The notes beneath the pieces are model-generated. The model saw only the letters and a program-made list of their open reading frames with translations. It ran no database searches and was not told the origin of the DNA. The translations under genes were made by a program, and so were the position numbers. A DNA stretch of 64,000 nt from Thermotogaceae bacterium (GTDB lineage: Bacteria; Thermotogota; Thermotogae; Thermotogales; Thermotogaceae), in NCBI GenBank assembly GCA_027077795.1, contig JALWTT010000009.1:148799-212798 (forward strand), in the 5' to 3' direction. Positions 17,268-25,696 of the stretch are shown here, piece by piece (the first letter of the stretch is position 1; each line of letters opens with the position of its first letter).

Positions 17268-18734
17268 TCACCTCCTTTTGATTCTGAATCGAGCCTTTTT
17301 CAATATGGTTCTGAATTCGTCTCTGGCTGACCATAAGAGGAAAATGAAAAACAAAGTGCTACCAACGATGATCTTACCAAATCCAGACATATTCCATACA
17401 ACCAGCAAAAGCGCTGTACCGACAACAGTTCTTGAAAGTAGAATCCCCCAAGGGATAAATTCACCAAGTGCCCTTTTGGTGTATAGATATCTTATCACCG
17501 TTGACACGATCGCAACTAGCGATGAGCTGAGGGCTATTCCAGCATGTGCCAGGGGTTTCATCAAGATCCAGTCGAAAAACGCATTTAAAAATATCCCGGT
17601 GGATGATATATAGAGGATTATTCGCAACCTGTTAGTGGCTATCAGGAATTGATTGATACTGGATGAAATCGGTGCTATGACGGTTAAGAGAGAGTACCCG
17701 ATTATAGCACTTGAGACTAAATGGGTTGACTGAATGGTGAAATTTCCCCTCTCAAGCAGAATCCCTATGAAGAACTCCGGCATGGCTATGAGCCAGAGTA
17801 CCAAAGGTAGAATGATCTTCGAAGAAGACTCCGCGGTCTTTCTCATTCTCTCCCTTGCGAGATCCGCTTTCTTGGTTGAAGTGTGTTCTGCGAGTTCTGT
17901 ATAAGCATTTGCAACGAATATTCCAACAAAAGCCTGGAACTGTCCTAAGAGCAACAATGCATAGTTCAAAGACGATATCCTTCCAGATGGGAGCATGGAT
18001 GCGAAGGCGTTGTCCACTATTGGATTTATAGATGCTATAGCACTACTTGTGGTTAGAAGCGAAGATCTTTTGAGAGTTTCCGAAACGGTGGAAAATGAGG
18101 GTTTTGATATCTTCATGTGTCTGACAAACAAAACTGCCATCATGAGAACCACGATGAACTGTCCAGTTATGGTTGAGAGTATATACGCTGCTTCACCGAA
18201 ATTCTTGGCAGTCATGACGAGAACTGGGATCGCCACCACGTTGTAAAAGATCATCGAAAAACCATACTGGAAAAAATTTCTAGCTGACCTCATCAGAGAC
18301 CCTAAAACTGTCTGAACGGCCATTATTATCATCAACAGCGCGACGTACTTAAGTTTTCTTGCAGCGTACTCGAGGACTTCTTTGGAAAAACCAGGAGCGA
18401 AGAGTTTAACTGTTTGGGATGGAAAGATGAAAAAAATGATCGATATCACGGCGTATATCACCGCTGTCCAGAAAATAGTGTTCCATGCAAGCTCTTTTGC
18501 CCCTTCTTCATCGTGAAGCCTTTTGTCAACATATACTGGAACGAGCGCGCTCGCCAAGGCTCCGGCGAAGAGTGAAACTGCCAGGCTAGCAGGTTTCATC
18601 GCTATGAATACCGCATCGAGCCTCCATGATGTTCCAAAAAGCGATGCTGTGAGAATATTTCTCACAAGGCCGAGTAGCTTCGATATGAGTGTGAAGAGGG
18701 AAATGTATATGGTTCCAGCTGCGATGCTCTGCAA
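17268..18734 (-). CDS. murJ: MurJ-type lipid flippase (MviN family)
   Basis: An integral membrane protein of about 488 residues with 13-14 helices, matching the MurJ/MviN branch of the MOP superfamily: SLLGLVRN-like LISKLLGLVRNILTASLFG at the start, DAVFIAMKP, and LLLGQFQAFVGIFVANA in the second half. The expected job is carrying lipid II across the membrane; a role with other lipid-linked sugars is possible. TTG 18734 follows GAGGGGG with 8-base spacing, whereas an in-frame ATG at 18773 lies inside the divergent gene's ribosome site. Head to head with the P1 peptidase gene, 52 bases apart. Confidence 0.85.
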   Translation of the reverse strand: MQSIAAGTIYISLFTLISKLLGLVRNILTASLFGTSWRLDAVFIAMKPASLAVSLFAGALASALVPVYVDKRLHDEEGAKELAWNTIFWTAVIYAVISIIFFIFPSQTVKLFAPGFSKEVLEYAARKLKYVALLMIIMAVQTVLGSLMRSARNFFQYGFSMIFYNVVAIPVLVMTAKNFGEAAYILSTITGQFIVVLMMAVLFVRHMKISKPSFSTVSETLKRSSLLTTSSAIASINPIVDNAFASMLPSGRISSLNYALLLLGQFQAFVGIFVANAYTELAEHTSTKKADLARERMRKTAESSSKIILPLVLWLIAMPEFFIGILLERGNFTIQSTHLVSSAIIGYSLLTVIAPISSSINQFLIATNRLRIILYISSTGIFLNAFFDWILMKPLAHAGIALSSSLVAIVSTVIRYLYTKRALGEFIPWGILLSRTVVGTALLLVVWNMSGFGKIIVGSTLFFIFLLWSARDEFRTILKKARFRIKRR

Positions 18735-18786
18735 TCTTTTATCCCCCTCTCTAAAGCCGTAGTATATCAGCATAGGAGGTGATCTT

Positions 18787-19740
18787 GTGAGAGGGGCAGA
18801 TGTTCTAGATGATGTAAAGTTCAAGAGGGGGAAATTCAACAAGATAACGGATGTGTCAGGTGTTAGGGTTGGACATTCCACAGTTGTATCGGAGAATCCG
18901 CACATAAGAACGGGAATCACGGTTGTTATCCCACACGGAGGGTGTGTTTATAGGGATAGAGTTTTCGCGGCTAGGTTCGTTTTGAACGGCTACGGGAAAG
19001 CCACCGGGTTTGTACAGATAGACGAAACAGGCCTTCTCGAAACGCCGATAGTTCTAACCGGAACGATGAACGTTGGAAAGATGTGGGACTGTACGCTGGA
19101 GTACATCCTGGAAAGATCCGAAGGTGCTAGGAGTGTAAATCCAGTAGTTCTTGAATGTAATGACACAAGGATGGGCGAGAGTGAGAAAAGGATTATAAAT
19201 TGCGAAAATTTCAAGGAGGCTGTTAAAGACGCCAAAGAGGATTTCAAACTCGGGTGTATTGGAGCTGGAGTTGGGATGGTTACATTTGGATACAAAAGTG
19301 GAATAGGTAGCTCATCCAGAGTAGTCAAAGATCACATCGTAGGAGTTCTGGCAATGCCCAATTTTGGGAACAGGGAAGATCTTGGATCGGTCATTCTGGT
19401 CTTGGCTACAGATGCCCCTCTGATACCAAATCAACTCAGAAGGTTGGCGGTAAGAGCTTCTTTAGCAATTCCCAAAATAGGCGGAAAGGTTAGGCACAGA
19501 AGTGGTGATATGATTTTCGCATTTTCAACAGCCCTTAAAATCCCGAGGAGCGGAAAAGTTCAAGCCGTATACATTCCGGATGACTCAGAGGATTTCCAAG
19601 AGCTCTTAGATGCATCCATAGAAGCGGCTTACGAATCGATAGTGGATTCTCTGGTAAACGGCTGTAACATGACAGGAAGAGATGGGAAGCTCTACAAAAA
19701 GATAGATGCAGAAGAGCTCTCGAAGAAGCTGAACTTTTAG
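18787..19740 (+). CDS. P1 family peptidase (DmpA/BapA, S58)
   Basis: A 317-residue self-processing aminopeptidase of the DmpA family. Blocks include ITDVSGVRVGHSTV, RTGITVVIPHGG, the glycine-rich GCIGAGVGMVTFGYKSGIG and DLGSVILVLATDAPL, where the Gly-Ser bond is the likely autocleavage site that frees the nucleophilic serine. Family members release D- or beta-amino acids from small peptides. Start GTG 18787 behind AGGAGGTGA. No operon partner downstream: a promoter-bearing gap separates it from flagellin. Confidence 0.9.
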   Translation: MRGADVLDDVKFKRGKFNKITDVSGVRVGHSTVVSENPHIRTGITVVIPHGGCVYRDRVFAARFVLNGYGKATGFVQIDETGLLETPIVLTGTMNVGKMWDCTLEYILERSEGARSVNPVVLECNDTRMGESEKRIINCENFKEAVKDAKEDFKLGCIGAGVGMVTFGYKSGIGSSSRVVKDHIVGVLAMPNFGNREDLGSVILVLATDAPLIPNQLRRLAVRASLAIPKIGGKVRHRSGDMIFAFSTALKIPRSGKVQAVYIPDDSEDFQELLDASIEAAYESIVDSLVNGCNMTGRDGKLYKKIDAEELSKKLNF

Positions 19741-19747
19741 TGTGAAA

Positions 19748-19811
19748 TTTCGGTCTAAATCGCAAAAAAGAGTTATAATGATGATAGCTCCCACGGAAGG
19801 GGGGATGAAAT
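19748..19811 (+). promoter_or_regulatory. Promoter and ribosome site of the flagellin gene
   Basis: TATAAT at 19774-19779 is a perfect -10 element, with no good -35 hexamer at the usual distance and no sigma-28 type box. GGAAGGGGGG before ATG 19812 is a strong ribosome site. Confidence 0.5.
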
Positions 19812-20642
19812 ATGAGGATAAACAACCTAAACGGGATGTGGGCCTGGACGAATTTGAGCCATGTGAACAACTCCATGATGAATGTTATGGAGCAGCTTTC
19901 CACAGCTAGAAGGATTCCAAGAGCAGCTCACGATGCTGCAGGTCTTGCCATAGCAAGCAGATTGAGATCTCAAGTTGAGGGATATACACGAGCGCTTGAC
20001 AACGCTCAATACGGGATCAATCTTCTCAGCACAGCTGAAGGTGGGATGAACGCCATCCAAGAGAACTTGCAAAGGATGAGGGAGCTAGCCGTTCGAGCTG
20101 CAAGCGGAACTCTCACAGACGCGGACAGAGCAGCCCTTCAGGAGGAATTCAACCAGCTCCGCCAGGGGATCGCGGAAACGGTTAGGAACACGCAGTACAA
20201 CGGTCAGAACCCGCTAGAAGGCTTCAGAGGAGAGTTCCAAACTGGTGCGAATGAAGGTCAAACCGAGAATGTCGAGATTCCCAACCTCAATCCAGAAAAC
20301 CTGGAAGCTAATGTCAACGAAAATCGGATGAATTTGAACAATCTAAACATAGGAACAGCTGAGGGTGCAAATCAAGCCGTTCAAGCACTCAATCAGATGA
20401 TCAATCAGGTTTCCCGGGCTAGGGCAAATGTCGGAGCCCATGTCAACAGATTGGAAGCCGGGGTTAGGAACATGGCGAGCGCCATGATCAATCTCACCAG
20501 AGCCCAGAACAACATAGAGAGCCTGGATATGGCAAGAGGGGTTATGGAGCAAACTAGGTTGATGCTCCTTTCCAGATTCACGACAGGCGTTCTAGCTCAG
20601 TCAAACGCCAACGCAACACAAGTTCTAAGACTACTTGGATGA
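19812..20642 (+). CDS. fliC: Flagellin
   Basis: Filament subunit of the flagellum. The 276-residue protein has the conserved D0/D1 ends: MRINNLNGMWAWTNL and HDAAGLAIASRLRSQ near the N-terminus, ALDNAQYGINLLSTAEGGM with LQRMRELAVRAASG next, and SRARANVGAHVNRLE plus VLAQSNANATQVLRLLG at the C-terminus. Only about 90 residues lie between the conserved ends, so the exposed variable domain is very small. The N-terminal RIPRAAHDAAG departs from the usual INSAKDDAAG. Its stop overlaps a gene for a secreted phospholipase-D-like protein, an unusual partner. Confidence 0.95.
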   Translation: MRINNLNGMWAWTNLSHVNNSMMNVMEQLSTARRIPRAAHDAAGLAIASRLRSQVEGYTRALDNAQYGINLLSTAEGGMNAIQENLQRMRELAVRAASGTLTDADRAALQEEFNQLRQGIAETVRNTQYNGQNPLEGFRGEFQTGANEGQTENVEIPNLNPENLEANVNENRMNLNNLNIGTAEGANQAVQALNQMINQVSRARANVGAHVNRLEAGVRNMASAMINLTRAQNNIESLDMARGVMEQTRLMLLSRFTTGVLAQSNANATQVLRLLG

Positions 20643-21484
20643 GAGCTTTCTTGTTCATATTGATAAGCACCATCTCTTTCTCGCTTGGTGTGATATCAAG
20701 TGAATTTGGGGATCTTGAGGAAGCGATTTTAAGTCATTTGAGGGAATCAAAAAGGGCTTCTATTGTGGCCCTATCTGTTGGTGATTCGCAGGTTATAAAC
20801 ATCATCAAGGACAAACCTCACTGGGTCTTATCGGAGTTTCCCTCCCCCATTCCGGGAAAAATCGACAACTCTCCAGGGCTTCTTCACGCGAAATTCGCCG
20901 TTCTTGACAACATTGCCCTATTTGGATCGATGAACTTCACAACTTCTTCCCTTCACAGGGACTTGAACGACGCCGTGGTTTTCACAGAACCCTGTGCCAT
21001 ATCATATTTTTCGAGCTTGATGGATTCCCTCTGGGAAGGCTCACCTCCTGAGAGTTCGAAAAAGTGTGATGGCATTGGAACCTTTTACGCGTCACCTTAC
21101 ATCGATCTTGAGCCAGTTTTCATGAAGGTTTTAGATAAAGCGAAAAGGTATGTTCTGATATCCGTTTATGCTTTCACGGATATGAACATATTCGGAGCCT
21201 TGAAATATCTCTCATCGAAAGGTGTTGAGATAAAGATGGCTCTAGATGATTGGAATAGGAATTGGATTCTCAAAGAAAACCTGCAGAACTTCGAAGTGAA
21301 GGTTTTCAAGAAGACCACCCTCCATCATAAATTTCTGATAGTGGATGGAAGATACCTCATAACTGGATCCGCCAACTTCACCGAGAGCGCTTTCAGAAAG
21401 AATCTTGAAGTGATAATGCTTACAGAAAGAAGAGATATAATCCGTGAATATGAGGAAATGTTTGAGTTACTCTGGAGGTGGTGA
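20639..21484 (+). CDS. Secreted phospholipase D-like protein with two HKD motifs
   Basis: A 281-residue PLD superfamily protein with a signal peptide (AFLFILISTISFSLGVI). Both halves carry the catalytic HxK(x4)D motif: LHAKFAVLDNIALFGSMNFT near residue 80 and LHHKFLIVDGRYLITGSANFT near 230, so one active site can form. The second half resembles Nuc-type nucleases; lipid or nucleic acid substrates are both possible. ATG 20639 overlaps the flagellin stop (ATGA) and has no strong ribosome site of its own, so translation probably depends on flagellin. Confidence 0.85.
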   Translation: MRAFLFILISTISFSLGVISSEFGDLEEAILSHLRESKRASIVALSVGDSQVINIIKDKPHWVLSEFPSPIPGKIDNSPGLLHAKFAVLDNIALFGSMNFTTSSLHRDLNDAVVFTEPCAISYFSSLMDSLWEGSPPESSKKCDGIGTFYASPYIDLEPVFMKVLDKAKRYVLISVYAFTDMNIFGALKYLSSKGVEIKMALDDWNRNWILKENLQNFEVKVFKKTTLHHKFLIVDGRYLITGSANFTESAFRKNLEVIMLTERRDIIREYEEMFELLWRW

Positions 21485-21485
21485 G

Positions 21486-22304
21486 GTGGTTTTTGTCTTT
21501 GATCTGGACGGGACTCTACTCGATGATAACGAATTGCTCAGTGAGCGAAATAGAGAGGCAGTTCTAGCCCTAGATAAAGATCACACGGTGATCTTTGCAA
21601 GTGGTAGGATGCTCAAATCGGTTTTGAGATTCTCAAGAGAGCAGTTTGACAGGGAATTCATAACGATAGCATACAACGGAGCAGTGATCTACATGCCAGG
21701 AGAGGGGATGGTATTCAAGAGGGATATAGATCCACGAACCTCTGCTGAGGTTGTAAAAGAGCTCAGGAAAAGGTCTGTTCACAGACAAGCTTATGTGAAC
21801 GACGAGCTTTTATCAGAAGAGGATAACGAAGAGGTGAGAGGCTATGCAAGGCACTCCGGTGTGGAATACAAAGTTGTACCTGATTTGGCAGAAATCGTAT
21901 CAAAGAATGGATCCACCAAGATTCTCTCCATAGCAGACCCGGAGCTTCTCAACAAGATAAGGGATGAACTCAGAAAGGTTTTCAATAATTTGAAGATATT
22001 CAAATCATTTCCAAATTATCTTGATTTCGTTCCGAAGGATATCAGCAAAGCTCGTGCCTTGGAGTTTTTATCCGAAAAAATAGGGTTTGACATGAAAGAT
22101 GTGATAGCTTTCGGAGACAACGACAACGATGCTGAGATGATAAAGGAGGTGGGCTTTGGTGTCGCGGTTAAAAATGCCACTCCGTCCGTTCTTGAAGTCG
22201 CAGATTACATTGCACCTAGTAACAACGAAAATGGTGTTGCTGAGGTTGTTTTTGGTATCCTTTCTGGGGATATCGATCCTTTCTCTGGGATGGACCGTTC
22301 TTGA
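21486..22304 (+). CDS. Cof-type HAD hydrolase
   Basis: A 272-residue haloacid dehalogenase-like phosphatase. Motif I is FDLDGTLLDDN right at the N-terminus, motif II lies in VIFASGRM, the lysine is in the DFVPKDISKARALE region, and motif IV is AFGDNDNDAEMI. The C2 cap between them places it with the Cof/YidA sugar-phosphate phosphatases. GTG 21486 follows GGAGGTGGTGA, which also forms the last codons of the PLD gene. Its 3' end overlaps the start of the next gene. Confidence 0.86.
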   Translation: MVFVFDLDGTLLDDNELLSERNREAVLALDKDHTVIFASGRMLKSVLRFSREQFDREFITIAYNGAVIYMPGEGMVFKRDIDPRTSAEVVKELRKRSVHRQAYVNDELLSEEDNEEVRGYARHSGVEYKVVPDLAEIVSKNGSTKILSIADPELLNKIRDELRKVFNNLKIFKSFPNYLDFVPKDISKARALEFLSEKIGFDMKDVIAFGDNDNDAEMIKEVGFGVAVKNATPSVLEVADYIAPSNNENGVAEVVFGILSGDIDPFSGMDRS

Positions 22305-23004
22305 CTACAAGCCAATCCTTTACAAAGAAGGGTATGTGATCTTGGATGTTCCACTTCAAAGGCTCATGAGGGATGTATCGGATCTTTGCCTTGGCGTCAA
22401 CGGGAACATGAGCGTAGCCAGGGATGTTGCGGAAGCCGTTGGAATTGAAATGAAAGACCTAGGAGTTGATGCCATAATTTTCGGAACGCTCGACACACTT
22501 AGTAGAGATGATAAAGACCCTTTGAAGCGTTTTTCCACATCGCCGTACATAACGGCAAGACTCATTCAGTTTATGGCTGAAGGGTTCTCAAACGCCGGGA
22601 TTTTACCTGTTTTGGATGGAAGGGGAAAGATAGATGAAAGTGTGGTTAAAGCGCTCCTCGAAGCCAAGGCCACTTATCCTGTCTTCGTTGAAAACAGCTC
22701 GAAAATGGATATCCTCAGGTCTCTCGGATACGATGGGATGTTCTATACGAAAGAAGGACCGCTCAATGGAAGAGAGATAGCTCTAGGTTGGAAAAGCTTC
22801 AGAAACATCGATGTAGAAAAACTGAGAAAAGAGGTGCTGGAAAAGTCCGTCGTCATTCTCAATCCGTTTGGAAGGGGTATATCCGTCAATGATCCGAAAG
22901 CGGACTCCAAAGTCCTGATATTCTCAGCAGATGATTGGCTGTTTGAGATCGCAAGAAAGGTGGAAAAGGGTGAGATGCCTCCAACCGGTAGGAAGGTGTG
23001 GTAG
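22231..23004 (+). CDS. GH3-like protein, catalytically doubtful
   Basis: About 257 residues. A hydrophobic N-terminus (LFLVSFLGISILSLGW) suggests export, and the middle resembles the TIM-barrel domain of GH3 glycosidases of the NagZ kind: ARDVAEAVGIEMKDLGVDAIIF, FSTSPYITARLIQFMAEGFSNAGILPVLDGRG. The lysine-histidine-phenylalanine block that normally follows (KHFPGHG) is replaced by LPVLDGRGKID, so normal NagZ activity is doubtful. The start is uncertain: ATG 22231 or TTG 22252 within the HAD gene. The match is remote and the function unassigned. Confidence 0.5.
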   Translation: MVLLRLFLVSFLGISILSLGWTVLDYKPILYKEGYVILDVPLQRLMRDVSDLCLGVNGNMSVARDVAEAVGIEMKDLGVDAIIFGTLDTLSRDDKDPLKRFSTSPYITARLIQFMAEGFSNAGILPVLDGRGKIDESVVKALLEAKATYPVFVENSSKMDILRSLGYDGMFYTKEGPLNGREIALGWKSFRNIDVEKLRKEVLEKSVVILNPFGRGISVNDPKADSKVLIFSADDWLFEIARKVEKGEMPPTGRKVW

Positions 23005-23030
23005 AATAAAAAGCTGAAAGTTTATATGGA

Positions 23031-23124
23031 AGCCGCGGGGGAGTCCCTAATCCGGGGCTGAGAGGAGGGCGGAAGTCCTCGACCCCTCGAACCTGATCCG
23101 GGTAATGCCGGCGAAGGGAAGCGG
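23031..23124 (+). promoter_or_regulatory. TPP riboswitch (THI element)
   Basis: The conserved aptamer core is plain: GGGGCTGAGAGG near 23054-23065 and ACCTGATCCGGGTAATGCC with GCGAAGGGA near 23091-23118, closed by a CCGC/GCGG stem. It senses thiamine pyrophosphate and precedes the thiamine transporter genes. Confidence 0.95.
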
Positions 23125-23132
23125 AAAAATTC

Positions 23133-23163
23133 TTTCCCCGCCGGCGATGGCGGGGAAATTTTT
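23133..23163 (+). terminator. Expression-platform terminator of the TPP riboswitch
   Basis: TTTCCCCGCC and GGCGGGGAAA form a 10-bp stem with a 6-base loop, followed by TTTTT. Placed between the aptamer and the thiB ribosome site, it points to control by transcription termination when TPP is bound. Confidence 0.88.
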
Positions 23164-23180
23164 CTAGGGAGGGGATGATG

Positions 23181-24155
23181 ATGAGAAAACTGGTCGTCGC
23201 TCTTCTGATACTAGCAGTTTTTTCTTTTTCAGAGTTGGTAGTTTATACGTATGACAGCATGGTTTCAGGCCTTGCAAAAGACATAGAGGCTACATTTGAA
23301 AAGCTGTATGGTGAGAAGGTGAAATTCATGTCATTCGGGGACGCTGGAAAAACGCTTTCAAGGTTGATACTAGAGGGAAAAGATACGAAGGCAGATGTCA
23401 TACTGGGGCTCGATCAAACCTTGCTTTTAAAGGCGAAGAAATACGGAATTTTGGAGGAATACAAGCCTTTGAATTACAAGATGATGAAGAAGGATCTCCA
23501 ACCTTCTGAGTATTACGCCACGCCTTTTGACTATGGGTCGATAGCCGTGGTTTACGATACGAAAACAGTCAAAGATCCTCCAAAGAGTCTTGAGGATCTT
23601 CTAAAGCCGGAGTACAGGAGAAAGATCGTCGTGGAAGACCCAAGAACATCCAGTACAGGACTTTCCTTTCTTTTGTGGACGGTAGCTGTCTATGGAGATA
23701 AATTTACAAGTTATTGGAAGAGGTTAAAAGAAAACATACTAACCATTACATCCGGATGGGATGAAGCCTTCGAAATGCTCGAACGGGGAGAAGTTGAGAT
23801 GATGATCAGCTATCTCACGGATGGGGCTTACAGCTATTATTACTACAAACAAGCGCAATTTCTTCCGGTGGTGATGAAAGAGGGGATGTTTGTTCAGAAG
23901 GAATACGTTGGAATAGTGAAATACACAAAAAATCTGGAGCTGGCGAAGAGGTTTGTCGAGCTCATGCTCTCTGACTTTGTTCAGAAGAAGATTCCACTGA
24001 AGCAATGGATGTTTCCAGTGACAAACGTGGAGCTTCCAGAGGTGTACAAGAAGTACGTACCGAAGGTTGAAAAAATTCTCACCCTCGATCCCGGATATGT
24101 CTCCGAGAACCTGGAGAAGTGGATAGAGGAGTGGGAAGAGGCGGTTGGAATGTGA
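23181..24155 (+). CDS. thiB: Thiamine ABC transporter substrate-binding protein
   Basis: An exported binding protein of about 324 residues: signal peptide MRKLVVALLILAVFSFSE, then the ThiB-like start LVVYTYDSM, DVILGLDQTLLLKA, YATPFDYGSIAVVYDT and VVEDPRTSSTGLSFLLWTVAVYG, which are classic for thiamine-binding proteins. Preceded by a TPP riboswitch, which supports the substrate. Three in-frame ATGs lie at 23175, 23178 and 23181; GGGAGGGG spacing favours the last. The end overlaps the permease gene. Confidence 0.93.
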   Translation: MRKLVVALLILAVFSFSELVVYTYDSMVSGLAKDIEATFEKLYGEKVKFMSFGDAGKTLSRLILEGKDTKADVILGLDQTLLLKAKKYGILEEYKPLNYKMMKKDLQPSEYYATPFDYGSIAVVYDTKTVKDPPKSLEDLLKPEYRRKIVVEDPRTSSTGLSFLLWTVAVYGDKFTSYWKRLKENILTITSGWDEAFEMLERGEVEMMISYLTDGAYSYYYYKQAQFLPVVMKEGMFVQKEYVGIVKYTKNLELAKRFVELMLSDFVQKKIPLKQWMFPVTNVELPEVYKKYVPKVEKILTLDPGYVSENLEKWIEEWEEAVGM

Positions 24156-25657
24156 CATCAGCCTTTTTCGTTATCTTCTTGGTTTTCTTGCCGATTCTCA
24201 ACCTGTTTTTAATCTTTCCCCCAAGTGGGAACATGTGTAGGTATTTTCCCATACTAAAGGTGAGCTTGATCCAAGCCAGCGTTTCCGGGGTTATCGCTCT
24301 TGCGGGAGGGTTGACCATATCTTATTTTCTGGCCCATAGAAAGATGCCAAAAACCATGAGAGATTTCATTCACGCTGTTTCGAAGGTCTCATTCGTCTTT
24401 CCAGGAGTTTCCATGGCACTCGGGTTCCTGCTGATTTTTGGAAAAAACGGCGTTTTAAACGCTTTTTTAAGAGTTTTTGGGATGCAAATTGATGTCCTTT
24501 ACACATTCGCAGCGGTCGTTATGGGACATGCGTTTTACAACATTCCGGTTGTTGTTTACATAACTGGGACGCTTTGGGAGAGACTATCAGGAGAGCTGAT
24601 AGAAGCCGCACAAGTTGATGGGGCATCACCACTAAAAGTTCTATCATCTGTGGAAATTCCCATTCTCCTGCCATCGATAGTTTCCTCGTACCTGATGGCC
24701 TTTCTTTACTCTTTCACATCTTTTGCCGTCGTGATGACCATCGGTGGATTCAGATACAGAACACTCGAAGTGGAGATATACTCTCAAATTTCCAGACTGA
24801 ACTTCTCTGGTGCAACCACATTAACGCTTCTTCAAATAGCCGTGGTCTCTTCAGCCGCTCTCATGACCTCCACGTTGAAGCCCAGGGACTTTCCATACGG
24901 CTACCCAAAACGATGGAAAAGGGGTTCTTTATCAACATCTCTCACCATCATTTCACTCTCTTTGATAGTTTTCCCAATGGTTGCATCCCTAATGTACGGT
25001 GTGTTTAGTCATAACGCTTTCAACCTCCTATCGGAGAGAGGCTGGAGCTTTCTCGGAGAAAGTTTCAGAAGAATTCTTCTTTGGAGCTTTTCCATAGCGA
25101 TTTCAGCGGGACTAATCACGACCTCGGTGTCAACGATCGCCGGGAGATCCGGAAAAGTGGGGAAAAGATCGGCTGGAGTGTTTGCCACCATTCCATCTGC
25201 ATTTTCATCTGCTACACTGGCATTTGCATATTTGGCGATTCTTCTCAAAGTATCCCTTGAGGGATTCTCTTTAGCAGCACTTATCATTCTTCACTCGGTC
25301 ATATCCTTGCCCATGGCTTACAGAATAATGGAAAGTGGCTGGAGGGCTATTCCAAGTGAGGTGGGAGAAGCTGCCAGCGTTGATGGAGCAAAAAGGCTTT
25401 CTATCTTCATGTTCATAGATTTTCCTTTACTTCTTCCATCGATATTGCGAGCTTTCACACTGTCTGTTGCCATGTCCTTAAGCGAGCTCGCTGGGGTCCT
25501 GATACTCTCCGGTGGAAGGTTTATGACGTTCTCCTCTGCTGTATACAGACTCATGAGCTCGAGGCATTTTCCCGAGGCCACGGCGTTAAACTCTATTCTC
25601 GTTCTCATAATCTTGCTCATTTTCTTTCTAGGTGAGGCGTTGTCTTGGGAAAAGTGA
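24152..25657 (+). CDS. thiP: Thiamine ABC transporter permease (two-domain)
   Basis: A 501-residue permease with about 12 membrane helices made of two fused permease domains. Each has its EAA loop for docking the ATPase: EAAQVDGASPLKVLSSVEIP near residue 155 and EAASVDGAKRLSIFMFIDFP near 410. GTG 24152 overlaps the thiB stop in ATGTGA; a start at 24119 would lie inside thiB without a signal. No thiQ ATPase gene follows: the next gene, 39 bases on, encodes signal peptidase. The ATPase must be encoded elsewhere or shared. Confidence 0.9.
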   Translation: MTSAFFVIFLVFLPILNLFLIFPPSGNMCRYFPILKVSLIQASVSGVIALAGGLTISYFLAHRKMPKTMRDFIHAVSKVSFVFPGVSMALGFLLIFGKNGVLNAFLRVFGMQIDVLYTFAAVVMGHAFYNIPVVVYITGTLWERLSGELIEAAQVDGASPLKVLSSVEIPILLPSIVSSYLMAFLYSFTSFAVVMTIGGFRYRTLEVEIYSQISRLNFSGATTLTLLQIAVVSSAALMTSTLKPRDFPYGYPKRWKRGSLSTSLTIISLSLIVFPMVASLMYGVFSHNAFNLLSERGWSFLGESFRRILLWSFSIAISAGLITTSVSTIAGRSGKVGKRSAGVFATIPSAFSSATLAFAYLAILLKVSLEGFSLAALIILHSVISLPMAYRIMESGWRAIPSEVGEAASVDGAKRLSIFMFIDFPLLLPSILRAFTLSVAMSLSELAGVLILSGGRFMTFSSAVYRLMSSRHFPEATALNSILVLIILLIFFLGEALSWEK

Positions 25658-25696
25658 GGTATACTACTTAGGATAAAAATATTCGAGGTGATGAGT

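Noticed and set aside
19748..19779. A sigma-28 flagellar promoter before flagellin
   Set aside because: No TAAA...GCCGATAA-like match; only a housekeeping-type TATAAT is present.
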